NCBI GenBank assembly: GCA_049973945.1
Contig: JBMFJH010000001.1
Location: 1-64,000, forward strand
Reading direction: 5' to 3'
DNA: 64,000 nucleotides
Source: Acd1 sp049973945
GTDB lineage: Archaea > Thermoproteota > Thermoprotei_A > Sulfolobales > Sulfolobaceae
Position numbers and translations under genes: made by a program. The notes under the pieces are model-generated. The model saw nothing but the letters and a program-made list of their open reading frames with translations, made no database searches and was not told where the DNA came from. Shown here piece by piece: positions 8,479-16,884 of the stretch (positions are counted from its first letter, which is position 1; every line of letters begins with the position of its first letter).

Positions 8479-9476
8479 ACGAAAAATCCCTCGGTTCTAG
8501 ACACGTGAGGATAAAACCTGACACATCTCTTCAACTGTTCCGATAACTTGTACCCCCTGTACTCGATTAGACCTTCTTTAGCAGGATAAAAGCCCTTTAA
8601 GGCTTCTGTTTTAACGTTGTAATTCTCTAAAAGATATTCCACTACGAATTCGTTCTCTTCTGGAGCGATGCTACACGTAGAGTAGACGAGCGAGCCTCCA
8701 GGCTTTAGCATGCGATAAGCCGAGTCAATAAGGTTCAGTTGGGTTTCGAAAAACTTCTTTAAGTCGTCCGGACTGGTTTTAGTTCGCCTGGACTTGTCTA
8801 TTGGGATTAATCCTTCGCCAGAGCATGGGGCGTCGAGTAAAACTTTGTCGAAATACTCGCTAAAGGTCTTGACTAGTTTTTCTACAGGCTGACGAATTAA
8901 CACTACGTTATTTACGCCCAGTCTCGAGAGATTAGAAAGTAAACTCTTCATTCTCTCCCTAGACTTCTCTACAGCCACGACCGTCCCCTCGTTATTCATG
9001 AGCTGAGAGATGAAGGACGTCTTTCCTCCAGGTGCTGCAGCCATGTCGAGGACAATTTCGTCCCTTTGAGGCTCTAATTCGACAACTGGAACGCCAGAAA
9101 CAGGGGATTGAATGTAGTAAAGCCCGTTTAGGTACTCCAGCGTGGCTCCTAAAGAAGGACGGTCAGGCGATTTTTCGACCCAATAGAAGTATGGTATCCA
9201 GCCCACTTCGGTCAATATGAAGCCCTTCTCCTTCAATGATTTCTCGAGCGTCGTGCAATCTTTAACCTTAAGCGTGTTACACCGTATTGCCTTCTTGAGC
9301 GGATAAGAGCAGGACTCGAGGAACTCCTCTACTTCTTCGTGCATAAACTCGATGTACCTTTGAGTCATGTAGCTTAGGAACCCGTATTTCTCCGCTAATT
9401 CAACAGCGCGGGCAGTTGGGGAGTAAAGGAATAAGCCCTCATGTTTTTTAATGTACTCCTGGATTCTTGCTTCCAC
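8454..9476 (-). CDS. NOL1/NOP2/Sun-family RNA m5C methyltransferase
   Basis: The protein methylates C5 of cytosine in rRNA or tRNA using SAM. The SAM motif LDMAAAPGGKTSF, motif IV DAPCSGEG and motif VI YSTCS (with the two functional cysteines) are all present. With the GTG at 9476 it is 340 residues and starts directly beside the divergent CYTH gene with no spacer. An internal ATG at 9368 would give a shorter N-terminus still containing the IRCNTLKV block, so the start is open. The exact RNA target cannot be inferred. Confidence 0.9.
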   Translation of the reverse strand: MEARIQEYIKKHEGLFLYSPTARAVELAEKYGFLSYMTQRYIEFMHEEVEEFLESCSYPLKKAIRCNTLKVKDCTTLEKSLKEKGFILTEVGWIPYFYWVEKSPDRPSLGATLEYLNGLYYIQSPVSGVPVVELEPQRDEIVLDMAAAPGGKTSFISQLMNNEGTVVAVEKSRERMKSLLSNLSRLGVNNVVLIRQPVEKLVKTFSEYFDKVLLDAPCSGEGLIPIDKSRRTKTSPDDLKKFFETQLNLIDSAYRMLKPGGSLVYSTCSIAPEENEFVVEYLLENYNVKTEALKGFYPAKEGLIEYRGYKLSEQLKRCVRFYPHVSRTEGFFVCRVKKES

Positions 9477-10004
9477 GTGATCGAAAGAGAAGTCAAGTAC
9501 AAATTAACGGTTGACCTAACTACGGCCATTAAAATGCTGACGAACGATCTAGGAAGCCCAGAGGTCGAGACCCAAATCGACATATACTACCAGCATCCCT
9601 CCAGGGACTTCGCCAAGACGGACGAGGCTTTAAGATTAAGGAGCGTCAACGGGAAAGTCGAATTGACGTATAAGGGACCTAAACTGTCTAAGGAGACGAA
9701 ATCCAGAGAGGAGCTAACGGTTACCGTGAACGACCTCGAAACAGCGGACAAGATACTGAGGAGGTTGGGCTTCACTCCTGTGGCAAGAATAGAGAAAACG
9801 AGGTATAACTTTACCGACGGTTCGTTCCTGATTTCGTTGGACTCAGTGAAAGAGCTGGGAGAGTTCATAGAAGTAGAGGGAATCAAAGTTAGTGAGGAAG
9901 AGTTGTTGAACCGAGTAGAAAAGCTCAGGAACAAGTACAACATTTTCGGCGAGAAAATCGTTAAGTCCTACCTCGAGCTCTATTTGACCGAGAAGGCAAG
10001 ATGA
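9477..10004 (+). CDS. CYTH-domain (class IV adenylate cyclase-like) protein
   Basis: The protein begins with IEREVKYK, the ExExK signature of CYTH enzymes, and continues with alternating charged strands (RLRS, ELTYKGP, RIEKTRYN, FIEVEG) that line the tunnel binding triphosphates and metals. The family includes CyaB-type cyclases and triphosphatases; the archaeal substrate is unsettled. The GTG at 9477 gives 175 residues and puts the ExExK motif at the usual N-terminal place; the in-frame TTG/ATG upstream would run into the divergent gene. The stop overlaps the next start (ATGA at 10001), indicating coupling. Confidence 0.82.
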   Translation: MIEREVKYKLTVDLTTAIKMLTNDLGSPEVETQIDIYYQHPSRDFAKTDEALRLRSVNGKVELTYKGPKLSKETKSREELTVTVNDLETADKILRRLGFTPVARIEKTRYNFTDGSFLISLDSVKELGEFIEVEGIKVSEEELLNRVEKLRNKYNIFGEKIVKSYLELYLTEKAR

Positions 10005-10816
10005 GAAGCATCGCGATATTAACGGACTTCGGAACTAGCGACGTCTATAACGGAATTATGGAGGGTGTAATCCGGAACCTATGCCCTGAGGCTAGGGTCA
10101 ACTACCTTTCTCCGGACGTCCGCTCGTGGAGCCTGTATTCGGGGACTTACTTGCTCTTCTCCTCGTACAAGTACTACCCTAAGAACACCGTCTTTTTAGT
10201 GGTCGTGGATCCAGGGGTAGGAACCAGGCGGAGGGCTATAGTCGTCAAAACTAAGAATTACATTTTCGTGGGTCCAGATAACGGAGTCCTATATCCGGCC
10301 GTTTCGGAGGACGGGATAGTAGAGGCTTACGAGATTACCAATCGCAGACTGTTCTTATCCAAGGAGATTTCGTACACTTTCCACGGCAGGGATATATTCT
10401 CTCCAGTCGCCGCCCTGCTTGCGTGCAAAGTCAAGCCGAACGTCGTAGGATCCAGGATAGACCCTGATCAGCTAGTAAAGCTAAATTTGACCGAACATTA
10501 CGTAGAAGGATCTAGGCTAAGAGCTAGGGTAGTTCACATAGACAAGTTCGGCAACGTTGCGCTGTCCGTTAGACCAAGATCGTTAGTCCTGGGCGAGAGG
10601 GCTAAGGTAACAGTGAAAGAGAAGTCATTCGTAGCTCTAACCGCTAGGACGTTCGGAGAAGTCGTCAAAGGCGAACGTTTATTATACATTAACAGCTTTG
10701 GCTTCCTTGAAATCGCAACGAATCAGGGGAACCTCGCAGAGGAGCTGGGCGTCTCAGAAGGTGATGAGGCCTGTATAGAGCCTTATTCCCTGGTAGATTC
10801 CAACCGCTACACTTAG
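10001..10816 (+). CDS. SAM hydrolase (SAM hydroxide adenosyltransferase, DUF62)
   Basis: Members of this family hydrolyse S-adenosylmethionine to adenosine and methionine and are related to fluorinases. Hallmarks are TDFGTSDVYNG near residue 8, VVDPGVGTRRRA near residue 69, GPDNGVLYP and FHGRDIFSPVAA. The C-terminal barrel ends in GDEACIE and then a short extra tail of about ten residues. That tail is read in a frame overlapping the true N-terminus of nadM, so it may not be conserved. The start overlaps the CYTH stop by four bases. Confidence 0.85.
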   Translation: MRSIAILTDFGTSDVYNGIMEGVIRNLCPEARVNYLSPDVRSWSLYSGTYLLFSSYKYYPKNTVFLVVVDPGVGTRRRAIVVKTKNYIFVGPDNGVLYPAVSEDGIVEAYEITNRRLFLSKEISYTFHGRDIFSPVAALLACKVKPNVVGSRIDPDQLVKLNLTEHYVEGSRLRARVVHIDKFGNVALSVRPRSLVLGERAKVTVKEKSFVALTARTFGEVVKGERLLYINSFGFLEIATNQGNLAEELGVSEGDEACIEPYSLVDSNRYT

Positions 10817-11292
10817 GCCATATTGAAGTTATTAAATGGACTTTAGAGAAGTTCGACGAGATTATTATAGTAATAGGGAGCTCGCAGGAGTCCCACACGA
10901 TAATGAACCCTTTCACTGCCGGTGAAAGGATCGAAATGATTAGGAGAGCACTCAGGGAGTTCCAGATACCTCTAGACAGAGTTTACACGGTTCCGGTACC
11001 CGACATTATGATGAACAGCGTTTGGCCATATCACGTTAAAAGTTACGTCCCGAGCTTCAACACAGTCGTCGCGAGAAACCCGCTCGTAGTGAGGCTGTTC
11101 AAAGAAGCGGGTTACGAAGTTTTGGTGCCGCCGGCCTTTAACAGGTTCCTGTATAACTCAACCAATATCAGGGCCTTAATTGTCTCAAAGGACGAGTCCT
11201 GGAAAGAGAGGGTTCCGAAGAGCGTTTATGAGTTCATTAAAGAAATCAAGGGAGACGAGCGTCTGCGGGCTATAGCTGGTGTCGATAAATAG
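10771..11292 (+). CDS. nadM: Nicotinamide-nucleotide adenylyltransferase NadM, non-canonical start
   Basis: NadM transfers AMP from ATP to NMN to form NAD. The first ATG in frame (10903) would omit the nucleotidyltransferase signature. Reading upstream in the same frame gives ALFPGRFQPLHLGH, with the HxGH catalytic pair at residues 14-17, and then IIIVIGSSQESHT. The only plausible initiation codon after the in-frame TGATGA at 10762-10767 is CTG at 10771, giving 173 residues, the usual family length. The coding region therefore overlaps the SAM hydrolase gene by 46 nt in the -1 frame. Function is secure; the start codon is inferred. Confidence 0.87.
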   Translation: MYRALFPGRFQPLHLGHIEVIKWTLEKFDEIIIVIGSSQESHTIMNPFTAGERIEMIRRALREFQIPLDRVYTVPVPDIMMNSVWPYHVKSYVPSFNTVVARNPLVVRLFKEAGYEVLVPPAFNRFLYNSTNIRALIVSKDESWKERVPKSVYEFIKEIKGDERLRAIAGVDK

Positions 11293-11328
11293 CTAAATAT
11301 TCAAGGCTCGCACTTTTTGACGAGGGCA

Positions 11329-12258
11329 ATGACTACGAGAAAACTGGAAACGTATTACAACGTATTCCCCTGGCACGTTAACCACTTCGGCAGCCTACAC
11401 GGCGGCATCTACATGAGTTGGCTTATAGACACCAGCGGTCTCCTGATGTCCGCCTTAAGCAAAGGGAATTACCTCCTGGCGTCCGTGGACTACATCTATT
11501 TAATCAGGCCGGCGAGGATTGGGGATCTAGTAAGGGTAGAAGCTACAGCTACGGCAACCTGGACCTCCTCGGCCGAGATAAAGGTGAAAGCGTGTATAAA
11601 GAGAGGCGATAAGGAAGAGCTGGGAGCCCTCAGCCTCATGACCTATGTAGCCGTAGACGAGCAGAACAGGCCCAGAAGGTTGACCGCCGATCTTGGCCAT
11701 GATCCTGAAGCGGACAAAAGGAGAGAAGCGAGACTGGAAAGGAAGAAGAGGGACTCCCAAGACCAGTCGGATCTGTTAGAGGGTATGAGTTTCGGGAAGT
11801 ACTATATCAGGACGATTTACCCAGAACACGGCTTCTCCAACGGAATACTTTACGCCGGGAAGATGTACCAAATGTTAGACGAAGCCCTGGCGATCGTCGC
11901 TAAGCTCTACACGAAGGGCAACGTATTCACTGCCGGGGCTGGCTATGCGGACTTCATGACCCCCGTTAGGATAGGGGATATATTAGAGATCCAGGGAGCA
12001 GTCGAATACACCGGGACGACATCCCTCGACGTAGGTGCGAAAATCTTCGCTATAAACCACTTCACCGGAGAGAAGAGGTTGGTGTCCAGAACTGTATTCT
12101 CCTTCGTTGCCATAGACGATAAAGGCAACCCGAGGCAAATACCGAAGCTAGTTCCAGCTACGGAGAAAGAGAAAAGGCTATTCGCTGAAAGGGAAGAGGA
12201 AAGGAAGGCTAGGATAAACCTCTCTAAAGAGTTACAGAAGGTTGAGACTTGTCAGTAA
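11329..12258 (+). CDS. Double-hotdog acyl-CoA thioesterase
   Basis: Two hotdog-fold repeats of about 150 residues are visible, each with an asparagine/histidine-glycine segment (HVNHFGSLHGGIYMSW in the first, HGFSNGILYAGKMYQMLDEA in the second). Each is followed by the long central helix and a GD(L/I)(V/L)-type turn. The fold hydrolyses acyl-CoA thioesters, here perhaps in fatty or branched acid turnover. I choose the ATG at 11329 over the TTG at 11317 because a TATA-like AAATATT at about 11296 suits a leaderless transcript near it. A charged linker (about residues 130-150) joins the repeats. Confidence 0.82.
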   Translation: MTTRKLETYYNVFPWHVNHFGSLHGGIYMSWLIDTSGLLMSALSKGNYLLASVDYIYLIRPARIGDLVRVEATATATWTSSAEIKVKACIKRGDKEELGALSLMTYVAVDEQNRPRRLTADLGHDPEADKRREARLERKKRDSQDQSDLLEGMSFGKYYIRTIYPEHGFSNGILYAGKMYQMLDEALAIVAKLYTKGNVFTAGAGYADFMTPVRIGDILEIQGAVEYTGTTSLDVGAKIFAINHFTGEKRLVSRTVFSFVAIDDKGNPRQIPKLVPATEKEKRLFAEREEERKARINLSKELQKVETCQ

Positions 12259-12762
12259 AAATCTAGAGATCTTCTTCGACAGCTCGGAGGCCACGCTCAA
12301 CTGGAACGGCGTTTTTGAGAACGTCTGGGACTCTGCCACGATTTCCTTTACTAGACTCTCGTCGAGCAACGTGTAGACGTAAACCGCGCCTTTGGGGGTA
12401 GGGATTTCCTTAAGGTCTTTCATAACCCTCAATATTACGTTAGCCCTATCGTCGTTAAAGTGCTTCCTTAGCGCCCTCTCGACCTCCTCTATATTAGGCT
12501 TTCTCGAAAAGAACACAACGTCCGTTTCATCAGGGTCGATGTAGTTGAAGCCGGCAAAAGTTATGCCGTCCAGCAGGTTAACTTCTCCCTTTGCCAAACG
12601 CTTGTACACATTCGTCGCGTCAGTGCCGTCGACGGTTATGAAATCGAAGTCGACTTTAGTTAGTTTCCTGTTTTCAAATACGGCCGACAGCAGTACCGTC
12701 TTCCCTTTACCTCCCTTGTATTTCAAGGGAAAATATCCGTCATCCACTCCGGCTATCCTCAT
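12232..12762 (-). CDS. DUF99 family protein (endonuclease V-like fold)
   Basis: This 176-residue protein matches archaeal UPF0215/DUF99 in overall pattern: an N-terminal GVDDGYFP, a central LLDGITFAGFNYIDP and a conserved length. The family has been related structurally to endonuclease V, but its activity is not established to my knowledge. Its start overlaps the orc1/cdc6 stop by four bases, so it is probably transcribed with the initiator gene. A role in DNA repair is possible but inferred only from fold and context. Confidence 0.7.
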   Translation of the reverse strand: MRIAGVDDGYFPLKYKGGKGKTVLLSAVFENRKLTKVDFDFITVDGTDATNVYKRLAKGEVNLLDGITFAGFNYIDPDETDVVFFSRKPNIEEVERALRKHFNDDRANVILRVMKDLKEIPTPKGAVYVYTLLDESLVKEIVAESQTFSKTPFQLSVASELSKKISRFLLTSLNLL

Positions 12763-13946
12763 AAAAGGTTCGCCAGCGACCTATCGATGTCGGCAAGGGC
12801 CTTCTGTAGAACCTCTTGGCTAACGGCGAGAGAGATCTCTTTGGTCTTACCGTAGCGCCCTCTATTGACGACCTTCGCTGAGAGTATGCCGACCATGTCC
12901 AGTTCGTTAATGATATCGCTAACCCTACGCTGCGTTATGACCTCCAGACCTACGCCCTTGGCTAGTTTGCTATATATTTCGTAAACTTCCCCTGTAGTTA
13001 AGACCTTGCCGCCTTTCGTCCCCTCCATGACTGCTAGGAGTACCAGTTTAGAGTGTAGCGGAAGCGTCCTGACGATCTCGAGGACCCTATCCCTTTCGAT
13101 TTCGACTCTTGCCCTCTCGACGTCCTCCGTCGTGACCTTGCTCCTGCCTTCCCTCTCAGCAATCTCCCCTGCTACTCTGAGCAAGTCCAGGGCTCTTCTA
13201 GCGTCGCCGTGATCCCTAGCTGCGAGAGCTGCGCATAGAGATATTACGTCCTCTCCGACAACGCCCTCGTTGAAGGCGGCCTTAGCTCTCCTCCAGAGAA
13301 TGTCCTTCAACTCTTCAGCGTTATACGGTGGGAATACCAGCTCCTCGTCGCTCAAACTGCTCTTCACGCGAGGGTCTAGGGTGTCGATGAACTTCACGTC
13401 GTTTGTGATTCCTATTATCGACAACTTGGGGCTTCCTAGCTCTGAATTAACCCTAGTCAGTCTATACAACAAGTCGTCTCCATGTTTCTTCACCATAGCG
13501 TCGATTTCGTCAAGGACAACTATCAGAACGTAATTTATGGTGTGGAGCTGCCTCATGAACCTTTTGAAGAGCTCCGCTGTTGAAAGCCCGGTAAACGGAA
13601 CTCTCACTCCTATCCCTTCTAAGACGTCCGCCATAATCCGGTAGGGAGTATCGCTATTCCTCGTGTTGACATATACGTACCTAAAGCTCGTTGGGAATTT
13701 CTTGTGGAGGTTCGAGAGGACGAACTTCGTTACGGCAGTCTTTCCAGTTCCCGTTAGGCCATAAATGAAGACGTTGCTTGGCTTTTCCCCTCGATATACC
13801 TGGACAAGTATGCTGGCCAGCTTCCTGATCTGATCCTCCCTGTGAGGCAATTCGTCCGGAATGTAATCAGGGAGTAGGATCTTACGGTCTCTGAATATCT
13901 TTGAACCCTTCACTAATGAGAGTACTTCGTCAATGATCTCACTCAA
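12759..13946 (-). CDS. cdc6: Orc1/Cdc6 replication initiator
   Basis: The 395-residue AAA+ protein has Walker A YGLTGTGKTAVTKF near residue 63, Walker B VVLDEIDA near residue 145, a sensor-type GITND, and a C-terminal winged helix (about 300-395) that reads DNA. Orc1/Cdc6 binds origin recognition boxes and loads MCM. The upstream 380 bases contain three such boxes, which is the arrangement of oriC1 next to cdc6-1 in Sulfolobus. I therefore think this is the Cdc6-1 type rather than Cdc6-2 or Cdc6-3, though paralogue assignment needs a phylogeny. Confidence 0.93.
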   Translation of the reverse strand: MSEIIDEVLSLVKGSKIFRDRKILLPDYIPDELPHREDQIRKLASILVQVYRGEKPSNVFIYGLTGTGKTAVTKFVLSNLHKKFPTSFRYVYVNTRNSDTPYRIMADVLEGIGVRVPFTGLSTAELFKRFMRQLHTINYVLIVVLDEIDAMVKKHGDDLLYRLTRVNSELGSPKLSIIGITNDVKFIDTLDPRVKSSLSDEELVFPPYNAEELKDILWRRAKAAFNEGVVGEDVISLCAALAARDHGDARRALDLLRVAGEIAEREGRSKVTTEDVERARVEIERDRVLEIVRTLPLHSKLVLLAVMEGTKGGKVLTTGEVYEIYSKLAKGVGLEVITQRRVSDIINELDMVGILSAKVVNRGRYGKTKEISLAVSQEVLQKALADIDRSLANLL

Positions 13947-13987
13947 AGCATTCTTAATCTTCTGCTCCTTATTCTTATAAGGCGTGG

Positions 13988-14226
13988 GTTAACCGGGGAG
14001 TTAACTACCCCTCTGTTTCCACTGGAGATCGGAGATAATCAAAGTACCTAAGCGATAATCACTCTTCCCCCTCTGTTTCCACTGGAAAAGAGACATCGTT
14101 ATCGGGAGGAAATCCTTACAATAGCAAAACCAGTTTGCATAATGGTCGTCAGTGGTTCGGATTCCATTAGGTCAGGTAAATCATGTGCACGGAAAATTGT
14201 CTCCAGTGGAAACAGAGGGGTGGGGC
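13988..14226. other. oriC1: Replication origin (oriC1-like) with three ORB elements
   Basis: Three near-identical copies of CCCCTCTGTTTCCACTGGA are present: 14008-14026 and 14067-14086 on the plus strand, and an inverted copy at 14202-14220 followed by a G-rich tail to about 14224. The core TTTCCACTGGA plus the G/C string is the crenarchaeal origin recognition box bound by Orc1/Cdc6. Two boxes in one orientation facing one inverted box across about 115 nt, beside cdc6, matches the layout of Sulfolobus oriC1. A GTTAAC repeat (13988 and about 14000) and an A/T-rich stretch (about 14230-14310) flank it; either could assist melting. Confidence 0.85.
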
Positions 14227-14326
14227 TTTCGCGGAAAAAACTGAATATTTTTAATCCTTCTGAGTCCTTAATTCAGTCCATAAGCGTGAGGTAAACTTTA
14301 TTTCGTGTAAACCCGCTCATATAGTT

Positions 14327-14415
<89 letters not shown>

Positions 14416-14423
14416 CTCTTTAT

Positions 14424-15791
14424 CTATAGTTTAATTTCGTGGCTCGACACGCTTGTAAGCTCTTGCCCGGTTGACTCAACCGACATAAGTACGTTAACGA
14501 GGCTAGCATATTGGGACGTATCGATTCTCAGCGGTTCAAGGTAGTCGAACTTCGTGAGATGTCTGGGTCTCTCACTAACGTATCTCGTTAACGTTAAGCC
14601 TCTCGAAATGGGTTGCGCGATCTTTTCCCCTTTAAACCTAAAGCCACACTTACGGCACCTGAACCCTTTACCCCTTCCCAGAGATTCAGCAGATCCACCA
14701 CACCTAGGGCATGTGGGGTTCCTCAGAACCTCGCTTACAAGCTTCAACGGCGTGAATGCCTCGACCTCAATTACCGTCCCGTAAGTCGCTGAGGGCTTCA
14801 CGGAACCCTCCAGGTCAATAACGTCTCCTTTAACGAGTTCCTGCGCGGCTTTCGAAAGCGTTCCCGACTCGCTAAATACGAAAGCGGTGAAGAAAGTCCT
14901 GGACTCCCCCTCCATTACTTCCAATGACACGTCTCCGCCCGGTCTAACGTCCTTAGAAACCACGACACCTGCGATCCTCACATTCCTGTAGGCTGTTGGC
15001 CTCAAGGCTTTGATATGGGATCCTGTGTGCTGGTTGGTAACGAATAACATAGATCCGGTCGTGAATTCCTTGACTTCCTGCGCCAGGGTCTTATAGGCCT
15101 CCAAAAGAGCAGTGAGGTTTACCCCTCTCAGCCCAAGGAGCACTGGGTCAGGACCGTGAGGGAGAGCTATGGGATTGTTTTTTACGTAATTGTAATTGTG
15201 AAAGAGACCTGGGAAGTACCGTTCCTCTAAGCGCCTTATCACGTCGCTTAGATCGGGCCTCTCTTTCGCCACGTCCCTATATACTAGGAGTTCGTATGTG
15301 AACCCTTCTAATGGATTGAAACCCAGTGCTGCTGCCGATCCTATTACTCCCCGGTTAACCGAGAATAATGCGGAAACTTTCGCCAGTACCTTAACGACGA
15401 CATCTTTTAACAGTACGTCGCTTACGCCCTTTTCGTAGAGTTCCCGGAGTCGAGGGAAGAGCATCCGGTCATCCTCTATCGGAACAACTACAACACTGGG
15501 CTGCCTGCCGTAGTTCTTACCTTTCGAATACTCCCTATCGTACTCATCGGTGAAATTAACCAAAAAGTCAAACAAGTCCTTCACGTCGTCAGCCTCAACA
15601 ACTAAGGCTATGGCGGCATTCCCTCTGGTTTTCCAAGGGATTGCGGGGTTAAGTCTCACGAGCCTCGGGAGGTCGAGGAGTTTACCCTTCACTTTACCTT
15701 TTAGTAAAGCCTGGATGAACAGGGTTGAGAAGTGGGTTGTACAGCCTCCTCGGGGAGAGTCGTGATCGTCGAGTCCGACTAAAACTCTCAT
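14424..15791 (-). CDS. tiaS: TiaS, tRNA-Ile2 agmatinylcytidine synthetase
   Basis: TiaS attaches agmatine to C34 of tRNA-Ile(CAU) so that it reads AUA rather than AUG. The 455-residue protein shows the family start VGLDDHDSPRGGCTTHF, where the aspartates bind ATP and metal. It also has an RLVRLNPAIPWKTRGNAA block, an OB-fold region, and a C-terminal zinc ribbon (CPRCGG ... CRKCG, about residues 378-400). The ATG overlaps the upstream Lrp-type ORF by four bases. A tRNA gene with anticodon CAT occurs in this window at 47220-47306, and a tRNA-Ile2 would be the natural substrate. Confidence 0.93.
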   Translation of the reverse strand: MRVLVGLDDHDSPRGGCTTHFSTLFIQALLKGKVKGKLLDLPRLVRLNPAIPWKTRGNAAIALVVEADDVKDLFDFLVNFTDEYDREYSKGKNYGRQPSVVVVPIEDDRMLFPRLRELYEKGVSDVLLKDVVVKVLAKVSALFSVNRGVIGSAAALGFNPLEGFTYELLVYRDVAKERPDLSDVIRRLEERYFPGLFHNYNYVKNNPIALPHGPDPVLLGLRGVNLTALLEAYKTLAQEVKEFTTGSMLFVTNQHTGSHIKALRPTAYRNVRIAGVVVSKDVRPGGDVSLEVMEGESRTFFTAFVFSESGTLSKAAQELVKGDVIDLEGSVKPSATYGTVIEVEAFTPLKLVSEVLRNPTCPRCGGSAESLGRGKGFRCRKCGFRFKGEKIAQPISRGLTLTRYVSERPRHLTKFDYLEPLRIDTSQYASLVNVLMSVESTGQELTSVSSHEIKL

Positions 15792-16039
15792 TTCTTGACG
15801 TAACTCTTATTCTCCATAACTATCATCGTTAACGTCGACTTCACCTTGGGTATCTTTCTTATGACGGAGCTTACCGTTTCCTTCAGCGCGTCGAGCGAGT
15901 CGGCTTCAATTTTGACAACCAAGTCGTAAACGCCGTAAACGACATAGGCCTCGGTCACCTGCGGAACTGACCTAAGCTTCTCGAATATCTCGCCTTCAGC
16001 CCCGCTCTCCGCGTTTATGAGGACTATTGCCGTAGGCAC
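15788..16039 (-). CDS. Stand-alone Lrp/AsnC ligand-binding (RAM) domain protein
   Basis: The 83 residues form one beta-alpha-beta-beta-alpha-beta RAM domain with no DNA-binding helix-turn-helix. The central AYVVYGVYDLVVKIEAD and the following helix match the effector-binding half of Lrp/AsnC regulators. Such SARD-type proteins form oligomers and may sense amino acids or modulate full-length Lrp proteins. It is translationally coupled to tiaS (ATGA overlap), and its promoter region is shared with the divergent tsr3 gene. Confidence 0.82.
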   Translation of the reverse strand: MPTAIVLINAESGAEGEIFEKLRSVPQVTEAYVVYGVYDLVVKIEADSLDALKETVSSVIRKIPKVKSTLTMIVMENKSYVKK

Positions 16040-16075
16040 GAAGTTTTAAGTGATCGAGAATTTATTAGCTTTTGA

Positions 16076-16585
16076 GTGGTTCACGTCTACGTCATAGACT
16101 ACGACGAGGACGATCCGAGTAAATGTACTGGAAAGAGAATGGTTCGCTTGGGCCTGGCAGAGTTCGCCAGGAGACCGAAAGGGATAACGTTGGACCCGTT
16201 CTCCCGGGTGACCCTAGGCATAGAGGACAGGGAGACAGCAGAGAAGTACGGGATAACCGTTATAGACGCTTCGTGGAACAGGTTCGATCCAGCTAAAGTC
16301 CCGAGATCGAGTTTCTCGAGGAGATTACCTATCTTGGTAGCGGGAAATCCGATCAATTACGCTATTGCTTACAAGCTGTCCTCAGTCGAAGCGGTCTTTG
16401 CTACCTTATACATCCTGGAATGGGTCGAAGAGGCGATGGCCTTCCTGAAGGTGAACAAATGGATGAAGACCTTTTACGACCTTAATAGAGAGCTTCTCGA
16501 GACCTACCGAGGAAAATCAAGGCAAGAGATAGAGGCAATTGAAGAGGAAATCCTTCAGAAGTACAGGGAGGGCCCCCAGCTGTAA
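16076..16585 (+). CDS. tsr3: Tsr3, rRNA aminocarboxypropyltransferase
   Basis: Tsr3 transfers the aminocarboxypropyl group of SAM to a conserved uridine of small-subunit rRNA. The protein has the CTGKRM segment near residue 17, LDPFSRVTLG, IDASW, and the RRLPILVAGNPINYA block, all typical of the DUF367/Tsr3 domain. The length of 169 residues is normal. The GTG at 16076 is the first in-frame start. The last 20 nt of the gene overlap the RNase P RNA gene on the opposite strand. Confidence 0.88.
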   Translation: MVHVYVIDYDEDDPSKCTGKRMVRLGLAEFARRPKGITLDPFSRVTLGIEDRETAEKYGITVIDASWNRFDPAKVPRSSFSRRLPILVAGNPINYAIAYKLSSVEAVFATLYILEWVEEAMAFLKVNKWMKTFYDLNRELLETYRGKSRQEIEAIEEEILQKYREGPQL

Positions 16586-16882
16586 CCCAGCTTCTGTGTT
16601 TGGGGGCATTCGTCTAAGCGTCCTGGAACCGGTCGAACCCGGCTCATCCCGGTTCCACTTGCTCCGGGAGAGACGGCCGTTTCACCCCACCGCAGGGCTC
16701 TCCGTTTAAGACCTCAGGTCGCCCCGAGGCCTTCAACTTCATTTTCATTTGCCCAGCGGTGGGTCTCGTTTCTGTGCCGTCGCTACGGGACCTACCCGTG
16801 CCCCTTGAGGGGCCTCCCTTGGGTTCGGAGGCTGGAGTTTCCTCGGCCTTTCGGCCGTCAGCCCCCCGCTGGAGGCCCTCCC
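16566..16882 (-). ncRNA. rnpB: RNase P RNA
   Basis: Read on the minus strand, this region has the universal RNase P blocks in order: GAGGAAACTCC near the 5' end, ACGGCACAGAAACGAGACC, GGTGAAACGG then CCGGAGCAAG, and near the 3' end TTAGACGAATGCC with ACAGAAGCTGGG. The ends close a P1 helix: GGGAGGGCC at the 5' end (16874-16882) pairs perfectly with GGCCCTCCC at the 3' end (16566-16574). The length is about 317 nt, type-A-like. The 3' P1 strand lies inside the tsr3 coding sequence. The 5' end is two bases from the secG stop, so its promoter must lie within secG or it is processed from a longer transcript. Confidence 0.95.
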
Positions 16883-16884
16883 TG

